Assembly (NCBI GenBank): GCA_910584235.1
Contig: CAJTZD010000016.1
Span: forward strand, 19,201-83,200
Direction of reading: 5' to 3'
Length of the DNA stretch: 64,000 bases
From: an uncultured Acetatifactor sp.
GTDB lineage: Bacteria > Bacillota > Clostridia > Lachnospirales > Lachnospiraceae
The notes beneath the pieces are model-generated. The model had not been told where the DNA came from. It did no database searches and saw nothing but the letters and a program-made list of their open reading frames with translations. This document shows positions 7,451 to 16,187 of the stretch, in pieces (within the stretch, counting starts at the first letter, position 1; each line of letters opens with the position of its first letter). The position numbers were made by a program, and so were the translations under genes.

Positions 7451-8476
7451 ATGGCAGCGAAAAGAGATTACGCAGCGAAAAGAGATTACTATGAAGTCTT
7501 GGGAGTGGATCGCGGCGCGGACGGGCAGGCGATCAAAAAGGCATACCGAAAGCTGGCGAAGAAATACCATCCGGACACCAGCGCCGGCAATGCCCGTGCG
7601 GAAGAGAAATTCAAGGAAGCCACACAGGCCTATGAAATCTTGAGTGACCCCGAGAAGCGCAAACTCTACGACCGCTTCGGCCATGCTGCTTTTGACGGCA
7701 GCGGGGCCGAGGCAGCCGGATCCTATGAAAGCCCGTTTGAAGATATATTCGGCTTCGGAAAGTCCGGCGCTTACGGCGGCGGGAAATCCGGGCAGGCCTC
7801 CGGCGGCAGGGACAAAGCCGGATACCGGTATGAATATCACTTTGGCGGTGACGACATGGATGACATACTGAAAAGCATGTTCGGAGAAAACCGCCGGGAG
7901 GGCTTTGGAAAGAAAGGGGCAGATCTGGAGTCGGAGATTTCCGTCAGCTTTGAGGAAGCCGCTTTCGGCTGCGAGAAGACAGTCCGCCTGGACGCCGGGA
8001 ACGGCATGGGATCAGAGTCCTTGAAAGTGCGCATTCCTGCCGGGATCGATAATGGGAAAAGCATACGCCTGAAAGGAAAAGGGGGACAGGGCAGAAACGG
8101 CGGCAGCCCCGGCGACATTTTCCTAAAGGTGAATGTAAGGAGCAAGCCGGGATTTGAACGGCAGGGCACGGATGTCTATACGGTGGCAAATATCCCCTTT
8201 ACCACAGCCGTATTCGGCGGCGAGGCGGTGGTGGAGACTTTGTACGGAAATGTGCTCTGTAAGATTAGAGAGGGCACTCAGTCAGGTACGAAGATAAGAC
8301 TTAAGGGAAAGGGGATTGTCTCCATGAAAGATCCGGGGGTGCGGGGAGACCAGTATGTGACCATACAGATACAGGTTCCGGCGCATTTGAATGAGGAAGC
8401 GAAGCGGAAGCTGAGAGAATACGACACAGCCTGTAAGGGCAGCCGTGAGAACAAGACATTTGACAAAGCGGGCTGA
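7451..8476 (+). CDS. DnaJ-family co-chaperone lacking the zinc finger (CbpA-like)
   Basis: Stimulates a DnaK ATPase and delivers substrates. Of 341 residues, the J-domain (about 6-75) has HPD within KKYHPDTS. It is followed by a Gly/Phe-rich linker (GFGKSGAYGGGKSG) and two C-terminal beta-sandwich domains (KVRIPAGIDNGKSIRLKGKG, then PGDIFLKVNV). The CxxCxGxG repeats of classical DnaJ are absent, giving the CbpA/class-B layout. An 18-bp direct duplication at the start (7454-7489) doubles the AAKRDY motif, so an inner start is not needed but the N-terminus is unusually long. It lies downstream of CIRCE-controlled hsp20; no second CIRCE was found before it. Confidence 0.9.
   Translation: MAAKRDYAAKRDYYEVLGVDRGADGQAIKKAYRKLAKKYHPDTSAGNARAEEKFKEATQAYEILSDPEKRKLYDRFGHAAFDGSGAEAAGSYESPFEDIFGFGKSGAYGGGKSGQASGGRDKAGYRYEYHFGGDDMDDILKSMFGENRREGFGKKGADLESEISVSFEEAAFGCEKTVRLDAGNGMGSESLKVRIPAGIDNGKSIRLKGKGGQGRNGGSPGDIFLKVNVRSKPGFERQGTDVYTVANIPFTTAVFGGEAVVETLYGNVLCKIREGTQSGTKIRLKGKGIVSMKDPGVRGDQYVTIQIQVPAHLNEEAKRKLREYDTACKGSRENKTFDKAG
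7454..7489 (+). repeat. 18-bp tandem duplication at the 5' end of the DnaJ-like gene
   Basis: The unit GCAGCGAAAAGAGATTAC occurs twice without mismatch (7454-7471 and 7472-7489), adding six residues in frame before the J-domain. Confidence 0.95.
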
Positions 8477-8486
8477 AAGATACAGG

Positions 8487-9338
8487 CTATCTGCTTCCGG
8501 CGCCTATTCTGTCCTGCTCCATCCTGAATTCCTGCCGGTACTGGGTGGGCGTCATGCCGCGCCATTTCTTGAAAAATGCCGTGAAATGATGGTAGTCCGG
8601 AAAGTCCAGATGGTTGGAGATTTCCTGGATAGTCATGGGGGAATGGCGCAGCATATTCATGGAAATCTCCAGCCGCAGGGACAGGTAGTAGCGGTACGGC
8701 GGGGTCAAGTAAGACTTTTTGAACACCTCATTGGCCCGGGACCGGGAGAGATGGACATGGGCTGCAATCTCGTCGATATGTATGGAACGATGAACATTCT
8801 GCTCGATGAAGCATTTCATGGCAAAAGCCGGGGAGGTTTTCTCCTGATGGCCGATGAGGGTCTCCGAAAACAGCTGAATATAATGATGCAGAAAAAGAGC
8901 CAGTTCACTTTTGCAGTGGGCCGGGTCTTTTTTCATGATGGTGAAAGCCTGGGTGAGATAGTCCCTGTTCTTGAAATTCTCCACATAACAATTGGTGTTC
9001 AGATGATAGTCCGAGAGCAGGTGCTGCACCAGCATCCCCCGGACGTTGAGCCAGACCTTGGTCCAGGGATCATAGGGATCGGAATAGTAATGGTGGTAAG
9101 TGCAGGGATGGAGGATGTAAGCGGCGCCGGGGCCTAAGGCCACTTTTTGGTCATTAAAGTACACATAGCCCCGCCCGCTGATCACATATTCAAACACATA
9201 GTGATCTCCGTTGGGCCGCAGGATATGATAATTGGGATCCGCAAAGGTAATGCCCGAGGACAGGGGAGAAAACTCGGCAGAGTCCGGCCCCAGATAAAAA
9301 TAATATTCCTCCCGGGCAGTCCTGTAGATATCCGGCAT
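8487..9338 (-). CDS. AraC family transcriptional regulator
   Basis: Sugar-responsive activator, 283 residues. The N-terminal cupin-like AraC_binding domain (HYVFEYVISGRGYVYFNDQKV, with AAYILHPCTYHHYY) spans about residues 25-150. The C-terminal pair of helix-turn-helices (about 185-280) carries IHIDEIAAHVHLSRSRANEVF and the second-HTH hallmark FPDYHHFTAFFKKWRGMTP. The start at 9338 is chosen because AGGAGG precedes it; an upstream ATG at 9362 has no such site. It is divergent from the GH2 glycosidase gene, which with the following importer is its likely target. Confidence 0.9.
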   Translation of the reverse strand: MPDIYRTAREEYYFYLGPDSAEFSPLSSGITFADPNYHILRPNGDHYVFEYVISGRGYVYFNDQKVALGPGAAYILHPCTYHHYYSDPYDPWTKVWLNVRGMLVQHLLSDYHLNTNCYVENFKNRDYLTQAFTIMKKDPAHCKSELALFLHHYIQLFSETLIGHQEKTSPAFAMKCFIEQNVHRSIHIDEIAAHVHLSRSRANEVFKKSYLTPPYRYYLSLRLEISMNMLRHSPMTIQEISNHLDFPDYHHFTAFFKKWRGMTPTQYRQEFRMEQDRIGAGSR

Positions 9339-9407
9339 GCTGCAACCTCCTGTTTTCGCCATATTTTCGTTTTTCTAACGGTCAATATCAGAACTCTGTT
9401 TGTAAAA

Positions 9408-9435
9408 ATTATACAATAAACAGACAAAAAATCAA
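9408..9435 (-). promoter_or_regulatory. Likely promoter of the AraC gene
   Basis: Minus strand: TTGATT (9435-9430), 16-base spacer, TATAAT (9413-9408), about 70 bp upstream of the start codon at 9338. Confidence 0.4.
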
Positions 9436-9589
9436 TGGTTTATTCTCAGAAAAACTAAAAACAGGATTTTTTCGTACATATACAGGATTTTTTTGACCTG
9501 ATTAATTCACAGAATTGATTAAAATAGAGCATATAAGAAAGAAATGCATGAGAAACATGGACGAAAAGCCAAAGGGAGGGAAGAAAGAA

Positions 9590-11326
9590 ATGGATTTGCG
9601 GACAATACCCAGGCCGGAGCACCCCCGCCCTCAGATGGAGCGGCAGCACTGGACCAATCTGAATGGAGAATGGAACTTTTACATAGATTACGGCGACAGC
9701 GGAAGAGACAGAAAATTATACAATAATACGGAATTTCCGGAACGGATTATTGTGCCATTTTGCCCGGAAAGCAGATGCAGCGGAGTGGCAAAAACGGATT
9801 TTATGCCTGCAGTCTGGTATCAGAAAACATTGATGTTGAAAAAAGACCTGAACCGGAGAAAGCTCCTGCTCCATTTCGGCGCAGTGGACTACGAATGCAG
9901 CGTCTGGCTAAACGGAGAGGCGGTGGGAGAGCACAGGGGCGGATATTCCTCTTTTTCCTTTGACATCACAGAATATGTCCGGGAGGGGGAGAACAATCTG
10001 GTGGTACTGGCCAGGGATGAACTGCGCTGCGGCCTGCAGCCCAGGGGAAAGCAGAGCCCGACGTATTTTTCCGGAGGCTGCAATTATACCCGCACCACGG
10101 GAATCTGGCAGACCGTGTGGCTGGAGGAGGTGCCGGAAAGCTATATCCTCTCTCTGCAATACTATCCCAATGTGGCGGAGAACAGTTTGACCGTCAAAGC
10201 AAAGGTACAGGGAACGGGGCTGCTGGAAGCCCGGGCGTTCTATGAGGGCAGAAGCTGCGGCCGGGGGCAGGCAGCGGTGCAGGGACAGGCAGCGGTGCTC
10301 ACGGTTCCCCTGACAGAGACCCATCTCTGGGAGGCGGGAAAGGGAAGACTGTATGACCTGGAGCTTACTTTCGGGGAAGACAGGATAAAAAGCTACTTTG
10401 GCTTGCGGGAGATTCGGATCCAGGGAGAAAAAGTACTGCTAAACGGGGAGCCCGTTTTCCAGAGACTGGTACTGGATCAGGGATATTATCCCGATGGTAT
10501 TTACACGGCGCCCTCGGAGGAGGATTTGGAGAGAGATATCAGGCTGGCCATGGAGGCGGGGTTCAACGGAGCCAGGCTCCACCAGAAGATCTTCGAGCCC
10601 AGGTATCTGTATCACTGTGACCGCCTGGGATATCTGGTCTGGGAGGAGCATGCCTGCTGGGGGCTGGACTACAGCAGGCCCGAGGCCCTGAAAGCATTTC
10701 TGCCGGAATGGACGGAGGTGCTGGAGCGGGACTTTAACCACCCTGCCATAATAGGATGGTGCCCTTTCAACGAGACCTGGGACGTGAACGGGCGGAAACA
10801 GGACGAGGACTTGCTGCGGGTGGTGTACAGGATCACAAAGCTCTGTGACGCCACAAGGCCCTGCATCGACACCAGCGGCAGCTACCATGTGGTCACGGAT
10901 CTCTATGACCTCCATGACTACGAGCAGGATCCGGGGAAAATGGCTGACCGCTATAAGGACTTTGGAGCCGGGGGAGAGCTGCAGGACACCCATCCCCACA
11001 GGCAGACGCCGGTAAAGGGGATTCCGGTGATGATCAGCGAGTACGGCGGTATCCGCTGGGACACGGGGCCGGCAGGCCGGCGGGACTGGGGCTATGGGGA
11101 GACGCCCCGGACAAAAGAGGAATTTTTAGAACGCTACAGGGGGCTGACGGATGTATTTCTGGACAATCCCCGGATATGCGGCTTCTGCTATACCCAGCTC
11201 TACGATGTGGAGCAGGAGGTGAACGGCCTGTATACCTATGAACGGGAGCCAAAGTTTGATATGGAACCGTTCCGGGCTGTCAATAGCAGAAAGGCAGCCA
11301 TAGAAAGTGACGGCGATATGGCATGA
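9590..11326 (+). CDS. GH2 family glycoside hydrolase (beta-galactosidase/glucuronidase-like)
   Basis: Retaining beta-glycosidase without signal peptide, so acting on imported oligosaccharides. 578 residues from ATG 9590 (AGGGAGGG nine bases upstream; a TTG-initiated extension to 9515 lacks a ribosome site). Order: jelly-roll sugar-binding domain (about 20-180), Ig-like domain (180-280), TIM barrel. The acid/base Glu is in CPFNETWDVN and the nucleophile Glu in PVMISEYGG. The protein ends right after the barrel, making it one of the short GH2 types. It stands first in an apparent operon with a sugar importer. The substrate is not predictable from sequence. Confidence 0.85.
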   Translation: MDLRTIPRPEHPRPQMERQHWTNLNGEWNFYIDYGDSGRDRKLYNNTEFPERIIVPFCPESRCSGVAKTDFMPAVWYQKTLMLKKDLNRRKLLLHFGAVDYECSVWLNGEAVGEHRGGYSSFSFDITEYVREGENNLVVLARDELRCGLQPRGKQSPTYFSGGCNYTRTTGIWQTVWLEEVPESYILSLQYYPNVAENSLTVKAKVQGTGLLEARAFYEGRSCGRGQAAVQGQAAVLTVPLTETHLWEAGKGRLYDLELTFGEDRIKSYFGLREIRIQGEKVLLNGEPVFQRLVLDQGYYPDGIYTAPSEEDLERDIRLAMEAGFNGARLHQKIFEPRYLYHCDRLGYLVWEEHACWGLDYSRPEALKAFLPEWTEVLERDFNHPAIIGWCPFNETWDVNGRKQDEDLLRVVYRITKLCDATRPCIDTSGSYHVVTDLYDLHDYEQDPGKMADRYKDFGAGGELQDTHPHRQTPVKGIPVMISEYGGIRWDTGPAGRRDWGYGETPRTKEEFLERYRGLTDVFLDNPRICGFCYTQLYDVEQEVNGLYTYEREPKFDMEPFRAVNSRKAAIESDGDMA

Positions 11327-11466
11327 AGTGCGCAAAGATTTTCTAAGGCTGTAAGAGGGGGCAAGCCCGCCTCTTTAGTACACAGCCTAAAGCGCCAAAA
11401 TGCAGGGCGCTTGAAAATCTTAATTGCACAGGATTATTCTTAACAACAGGACTGAGTTCTGTTGCA
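11327..11466 (+). other. Multibranched RNA/DNA fold: three-way junction plus hairpin between GH2 and transporter genes
   Basis: Nested inverted repeats form a compact three-way junction. P1 is AAGATTTTC (11335-11343) with GAAAATCTT (11413-11421). P2 is AGGCTGT (11346-11352) with ACAGCCT (11382-11388), and carries inside it AAGAGG/CCTCTT and GGG/CCC around a CAAG loop. P3 is AAGCGCC (11390-11396) with GGCGCTT (11406-11412). Only zero to two bases separate the helices. A second hairpin follows (CAACAG 11444-11449 with CTGTTG 11459-11464). There is no T-run, so it is not a simple terminator. Bases 11424-11466 match 45203-45244, so part of it is a dispersed repeat. Confidence 0.7.
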
Positions 11467-11514
11467 TGTGCCGAAGAGGCAGCGTGACTGCAAAATCAGG
11501 ACAATAAGGAGAGG

Positions 11515-12462
11515 ATGGAGGATGGGGTGAAAAAGCAAAAACAAAAGTCAATGACGAGAAGATTCAAAAGGGAGGACATCCCGCTGTATCTCATGGCGCT
11601 GCCGGGAGTGGTGATTTTGATCCTGTTCAGCTATCTGCCCATGGGCGGGCTGATTCTGGCTTTCAAGAAGTACAATGTGCAGAAAGGGATCTTTGGATCG
11701 CCCTTTAACGGCTTTGATAATTTCAAATTCCTATTTGCCACCTCGGATGCGTTTGTGATTACAAGAAATACGGTATTGTACAATATTGTATTTATTTTCC
11801 TGAATATGGCCATTGCAGTGGTTCTGTCCCTGATGCTCAGCTCCCTGCGATCCAAGAGGACTGCGAAGACATTCCAGACAATATACATGATGCCCTATTT
11901 CCTGTCCTGGGCGGTGGTGGCGATCATTGTGACTGCATTTCTGGAACGTTCGAATGGGTTTGTAAATTATGTTCTGCAGATGCTGGGCCAGGAGGGTGGG
12001 ATCGACTGGTATCAAAGGATCAGCATATGGCCGCCGCTTCTGGTATTCATCAATGCCTGGAAGGGCGTGGGATATCAGGCAGTTATGTACCTTGCGGTGA
12101 TATCGGGGATTTCCAGCGATTATTATGAGGCAGCCGTGCTGGACGGGGCATCCCGCTTCCAGCAGGCCGTCTATATCACTATCCCCCATCTGCGGTTTAT
12201 CATTGCGGTCTCTCTGATCATGGCTATGGGCGGCATTTTCCGCGGGGATTTCGGCCTGTTCTATACCGTGACAAAGGACAGCGGCCCCTTGTATCCGGTG
12301 ACGAATATAATCGATACCTATATCTATCGGGGACTGAAAAGCCAGGTAAATATCGGAATGACTACAGCGGCAGGCCTGTTTCAGTCGGTAGTGGGCTTTG
12401 TGTTTGTACTGCTGGCGAACCGGATTGTCTCCAAGGTGGACCCGGACAGCGCCATGTTCTGA
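11515..12462 (+). CDS. Sugar ABC transporter permease 1 (LplB-type)
   Basis: First inner-membrane subunit of a polysaccharide/oligosaccharide importer, 315 residues with about six membrane segments. The N-terminal FKREDIPLYLMALPGVVILILFSY and the opening GLILAFKKYN segment are typical of the LplB group. The ATPase-coupling loop reads YYEAAVLDGASRFQQ (EAA motif). AAGGAG precedes ATG 11515; a GTG eight codons in is an alternative. A matching permease and binding protein follow. No ATPase is encoded nearby, as usual for this group, which shares an MsmK-type ATPase encoded elsewhere. Confidence 0.92.
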   Translation: MEDGVKKQKQKSMTRRFKREDIPLYLMALPGVVILILFSYLPMGGLILAFKKYNVQKGIFGSPFNGFDNFKFLFATSDAFVITRNTVLYNIVFIFLNMAIAVVLSLMLSSLRSKRTAKTFQTIYMMPYFLSWAVVAIIVTAFLERSNGFVNYVLQMLGQEGGIDWYQRISIWPPLLVFINAWKGVGYQAVMYLAVISGISSDYYEAAVLDGASRFQQAVYITIPHLRFIIAVSLIMAMGGIFRGDFGLFYTVTKDSGPLYPVTNIIDTYIYRGLKSQVNIGMTTAAGLFQSVVGFVFVLLANRIVSKVDPDSAMF

Positions 12463-12499
12463 GGCGGGATAGGAGACAAGTTTGAAAGTTCCTTTCAAT

Positions 12500-12519
12500 G
12501 CCAGACCTGGTGGTCTGGC
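12500..12519 (+). repeat. Perfect hairpin between the two permease genes
   Basis: GCCAGACC (12500-12507) pairs with GGTCTGGC (12512-12519) around TGGT. There is no T-run. It could pause or protect the mRNA between the two permease cistrons. Confidence 0.6.
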
Positions 12520-12574
12520 ACCAAAGGGCAAGTATTGATTGATATGCGCACCGAAGCGCGCTAGGGGTATAATA

Positions 12575-13486
12575 ATGAAAAAGAAGAGTCAATTGAACCG
12601 GATCAGCTGGAAATGGAACCTGCTTTTCAATATCATCCTTGGGATTTTTGCCATCGTGTTTGTGACACCGGTGATTCTCATTGTAATCGTATCCTTTTCC
12701 AGCACGAGCAGCATTAATGAAGTGGGGTACAATTTCTTCCCCGTGGAATGGTCCATGGAGGGGTATTACTACACATTCAAGATGGGGAGCCAGTTGGTGT
12801 ATTCCTACCTGGTCACCATTGTAAACTCTGCGCTGGGGACGGCATTGGGACTGATAGTCATGTCCATGTATGCCTATGTCATATGCCAGAAGAGATTTTG
12901 GCTGGAGAGAGGGCTCACATGGTTCCTGTTCTTCACAATGCTCTTCGGGGGCGGACTGGTTCCGTCCTATATTTTGAACGTGCGCTATTACCATCTGAAA
13001 GACACTTTTTGGATTCTGCTGCTGGCAGGCATTCTCAATGCCTATTGGGTGATCATTCTGCGCACTTTCATCAAGACATCCATCCCGGAGGCTCTGTTTG
13101 ACTCGGCCAGGATAGACGGGGCAGGGCATTTAACCATTTTCTTCCGAATTGTGTGTCCCCTGTTCAAGGCAGGGCTGGGAACCATTGGCCTGTTCAGCTT
13201 TGTGGCCAGGTGGAATGACTGGTTCACGGGCATGCTGTATATAGAGAACAATAAGCTGGTGCCTCTGCAGACTTTGCTGACGCAGCTGCAGAACAATGTG
13301 GATTATCTGAAAGCAAATTCGAGAATCGCTTCCACCCCGGGGGGAATGGAGATGCTGAAGAATCTGCCCGGCACAAATCTGCGGATGGCCTGTACGGTTC
13401 TGGCAGTGGCGCCGCTGCTGTTCGCCTATCCGTTCTTTCAGAGGTATTTTGTACAGGGGCTTACAGTGGGCAGCATCAAGGAGTGA
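12575..13486 (+). CDS. Sugar ABC transporter permease 2 (YtcP/LplC-type)
   Basis: Second membrane subunit of the importer, about 303 residues, six membrane segments. The EAA loop is IPEALFDSARIDGAGH and the C-terminus FFQRYFVQGLTVGSIKE is the family's near-invariant ending, so this copy is complete. ATG 12575 (MKKKSQLN) is chosen over a TTG at 12539; the ribosome site before it (CTAGGGG) is weak. It pairs with the permease at 11515. The downstream spacer contains another hairpin (CCATATTT/AAATATGG near 13496-13515) before the binding-protein gene. Confidence 0.92.
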   Translation: MKKKSQLNRISWKWNLLFNIILGIFAIVFVTPVILIVIVSFSSTSSINEVGYNFFPVEWSMEGYYYTFKMGSQLVYSYLVTIVNSALGTALGLIVMSMYAYVICQKRFWLERGLTWFLFFTMLFGGGLVPSYILNVRYYHLKDTFWILLLAGILNAYWVIILRTFIKTSIPEALFDSARIDGAGHLTIFFRIVCPLFKAGLGTIGLFSFVARWNDWFTGMLYIENNKLVPLQTLLTQLQNNVDYLKANSRIASTPGGMEMLKNLPGTNLRMACTVLAVAPLLFAYPFFQRYFVQGLTVGSIKE

Positions 13487-13562
13487 TTGCATTCCCATAT
13501 TTTGTAAATATGGCGCAATAGATGTTCTAATGTTTCATTAAAATGAAAAAGGAGGATGACAA

Positions 13563-15191
13563 ATGAAACGGAAATTAGTATCATTGCTGTGTGTATTTTC
13601 TATGGCAGCAGCCATGCTCAGCGGCTGTGGAAACGGCTCGGAAAAGGAGAGCTCCCAGGAGTCTTCAAAGCCAAGTGAGTCTGGGGAGAGCGGGACAGAA
13701 TCCGCAGAATCTTCAGAGACGGCAGAGGGAGACGAGACAGCAGGGGGGGACCTGGAGTATGCGGAGCTTCAGTGGTATGTGCTCAGCTATCAGACGGGCA
13801 ATATCACCGATATAGACATGATTCAGGCTGCATTGGACGAGTATTTCCTGGAAAAGCTTAACTGTAAGGTGAAGCTGAATATCATGGGACCCGGAGGCTA
13901 TGAAGAAACCATGTCCACAAAACTCATGTCCGGTGAAGAAGTGGATCTTTTGGCAGTTACGGGGGATATTTCCTATTATACTTATGCAAAGATGGGGGCG
14001 TTCTATCCCATTGACACCCTTTGGGACGAGTATGGCACCAGCCTGAAAGATCTGTTTAAAGAGGATGTATGGGAGGGGCTGAAAGTCGATGACCATATCT
14101 ATGGGGTTCCGGTTCTGAAAGACAACTGCTATATCATAAGCTATATTTATAACGATACACTGGCCAAAGAGTTGGGGCTGGATATGGAGCAGGGGTGGTC
14201 CGGCCCTCAGGAGATGGAAGATTTTCTGATCGAGGCAGTGGCGGCCCGCGACGCAAAGTTCCCTGAGTATAAGGGGATGCCCCTGATGCCTTACAATGAT
14301 GTCTTCTGCCCGTACTATGTGGCTTTGGAACAGTTTGGATGCAATGAGCTGGCGGTATGCAATGTGCCCGGAAAGGAAGCCGTTCCCGGGGTTGACACAA
14401 AAACGGTGTACAACTTTTTTGAAACAGATGAATTCAGGGAGCTGTGCCTGATGAAGCAGCGCCTGGTAAGCGCAGGCGTCCTTTCGAACAACGGATTCAC
14501 ATTCGAGGGAAACCTGGCGGCGGAGCCTTTCATTCTGATGCTGAACGGATGGGGCTATACCTGGATCTCCGAAGACCTGAACGGAGAGAATTACGACTCG
14601 AAACTGGTAGTATATGATAATCCTTACATGGAGGGAAGCGGCTATGCCGGAGCCATGACTGCTATCGGCGTAAAAAGCAAGAACCCGGAGCGGGCTATGA
14701 TGGCTATGGAGCTCATAAACAATGATCCCTATGTGGCTACAATGCTGCGTTTCGGCCTTGAGGGAGAGCACTGGGAGAAAGACGGGGACGGCAAGATGCA
14801 GCTTGCAAACCGCAATGCGGACGCGGCAAATCCCGGGTGGCTGCAGTGGTATGGACCGTTCTTTGGAAATCTGACCATTGTGGAGGCTCCGGAGTCCTAT
14901 GGCGGACCGGACAACATCATGCTGAAGAAAATGGCGGAATACAACAATGAGGCGATTCTGGCCTCACATATGGGATTCATTCCCGACCTTTCCGCCATTG
15001 AAAACGAACTCTCCGCATGCAATAACGTGATAAGCGAGTATTACGATTATCTGAAATACGGATATCTTGAGTCTCCGGAAGCCGTGAACAAGTCGGTGGA
15101 CGATTTTGTGGCGAAGCTGAAAGAGAACGGTTCGGAAAAGATTGTTGCGGAAATACAGTCCCAGATCGACGCATGGGAAGCAAGTAAGTAA
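13563..15191 (+). CDS. Extracellular solute-binding lipoprotein (LplA-like) of the sugar importer
   Basis: Captures an oligosaccharide outside the cell and hands it to the permeases. 542 residues; signal peptide 1-21 with lipobox LSGC and lipidated Cys22, then a Ser/Glu-rich spacer to about residue 65. The remainder is a cluster-D type binding fold, with the typical YGVPVLKDNCYIISYIYN and GVEGEHW-like LEGEHWEKDGDGK segments. AAGGAGG lies before the ATG. It completes the permease-permease-binding protein set and gives the best clue to what the broken set at 42.2-45 kb originally looked like. Confidence 0.92.
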   Translation: MKRKLVSLLCVFSMAAAMLSGCGNGSEKESSQESSKPSESGESGTESAESSETAEGDETAGGDLEYAELQWYVLSYQTGNITDIDMIQAALDEYFLEKLNCKVKLNIMGPGGYEETMSTKLMSGEEVDLLAVTGDISYYTYAKMGAFYPIDTLWDEYGTSLKDLFKEDVWEGLKVDDHIYGVPVLKDNCYIISYIYNDTLAKELGLDMEQGWSGPQEMEDFLIEAVAARDAKFPEYKGMPLMPYNDVFCPYYVALEQFGCNELAVCNVPGKEAVPGVDTKTVYNFFETDEFRELCLMKQRLVSAGVLSNNGFTFEGNLAAEPFILMLNGWGYTWISEDLNGENYDSKLVVYDNPYMEGSGYAGAMTAIGVKSKNPERAMMAMELINNDPYVATMLRFGLEGEHWEKDGDGKMQLANRNADAANPGWLQWYGPFFGNLTIVEAPESYGGPDNIMLKKMAEYNNEAILASHMGFIPDLSAIENELSACNNVISEYYDYLKYGYLESPEAVNKSVDDFVAKLKENGSEKIVAEIQSQIDAWEASK

Positions 15192-15530
15192 ATAGGGATA
15201 GCCAAAAACAGAGGGAGGCAGCGCTTCGTATGAGCCGCTGCTTTCCTTTTTGTTCCTATAAAGTTTCTTTGGCATCTAATAGAATGCCCGTCTTTTCATA
15301 CTCTTCTTCTGATTCAGCAATCGCATTGCCGATAAGCTGTGTTTCAGCAATATTCCAGCATAATTATGTGCGTTTTTCGAGTTGACTATGAAGTATACTC
15401 ACGAGCGATAAAGTTTGCCGCCGGTTTATAGCATCTGACGCCCATGAGCCGGGTAAAAACGGAAGAAGAGAAATTGCTGACAAAAATTCCAAATCCGTCG
15501 CTTTGAAAACGCCGGGATCTGGGGGATCAT
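15192..15530. other. Gap: weak terminator hairpin and a small antitoxin-like remnant
   Basis: A GCAGCG/CGCTGC hairpin with TTTCCTTTTTG (about 15218-15252) probably ends the importer operon. On the minus strand 15256-15363 encodes an open stretch of about 35 residues ending in GNAIAESEEEYEKTG and LLDAKETL. It resembles the C-terminus of a small type II antitoxin but has no start, so it is probably a remnant. I see nothing else convincing here. Confidence 0.35.
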
Positions 15531-16085
15531 TTAGAGCGTCAGCCCTCCGGCCAAATCCGAAAAATCAATATACAGATCCTCATAGATGCCTGCCTTTACA
15601 GAGGCGGAAAAGGTGTAATCACCGGTATCCTCTGACTCGAAATTATAGACCAGGATACGGTCCTTTTCAGGGTCCACAATCCAGTATTCCCGAACACCGG
15701 CAGTGCGGTATTTGAACAATTTCGTGAAATAATCCATCCGTCTGCTGCTGGAGGATACGATTTCTATGATCCAGTCCGGCGCGCCCTGGCAGCCCTGGTC
15801 AGTGAGCTTCCCGGGATCGCATATGACACAGATGTCAGGTTCTACATAATTCCTGTTATCCTGATTCAGGAAAACCGCAAACGGCGCAAAGAAAGGTTCG
15901 CAGGAGCCTCCTTTTGACTCAATGTAAGCATTTATGGCAGAAAAAAGCTTTCTGGCTATGGTCTGATGCCTGCGGCTGGGAGGCGCCATGGAATGGAACT
16001 GCCCGTCAATCAATTCTGCGCGCTCCCCCTGGGGCAGGGCATAGATATCGTCAACGGTAAAAAGTTTTTCGCGTGCCAGTGCCAT
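15531..16085 (-). CDS. Uma2 family endonuclease-like protein (DUF820)
   Basis: Predicted PD-(D/E)XK restriction-endonuclease fold, 184 residues. Visible Uma2 features are ERAELIDGQFHSMAPPS near the N-terminus, YVEPDICVICDP (metal-binding Asp region), and WIIEIVSSSSRRMDYFTKL followed by GVREYWIVDPEKD. AGGAGG precedes the start. The family is widespread, often multicopy, and its biological role is not established; suggestions include defence or transposon-related DNA processing. It stands alone, convergent with the importer operon and directly downstream of the O-acetylhomoserine sulfhydrylase gene on the same strand. Confidence 0.88.
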   Translation of the reverse strand: MALAREKLFTVDDIYALPQGERAELIDGQFHSMAPPSRRHQTIARKLFSAINAYIESKGGSCEPFFAPFAVFLNQDNRNYVEPDICVICDPGKLTDQGCQGAPDWIIEIVSSSSRRMDYFTKLFKYRTAGVREYWIVDPEKDRILVYNFESEDTGDYTFSASVKAGIYEDLYIDFSDLAGGLTL

Positions 16086-16187
16086 AACATACGCCTCCTT
16101 TGCTGCTGTCAGTTCGTTGTGTTTTCCTGTTTTCTTTAATTATAAGAGAAAACAGGAAAAAAAGAAATAGTAACTTTGATATTTCTG

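Noticed and set aside
9481..9530. Promoter for the GH2 gene (TTGACC .. TAAAAT)
   Set aside because: The spacing is 21 bases, too long for a confident call; an AraC-activated promoter may deviate, but I cannot place it.
13713..14771. 352-codon minus-strand frame
   Set aside because: Antisense to the solute-binding lipoprotein; no start signal or motif.
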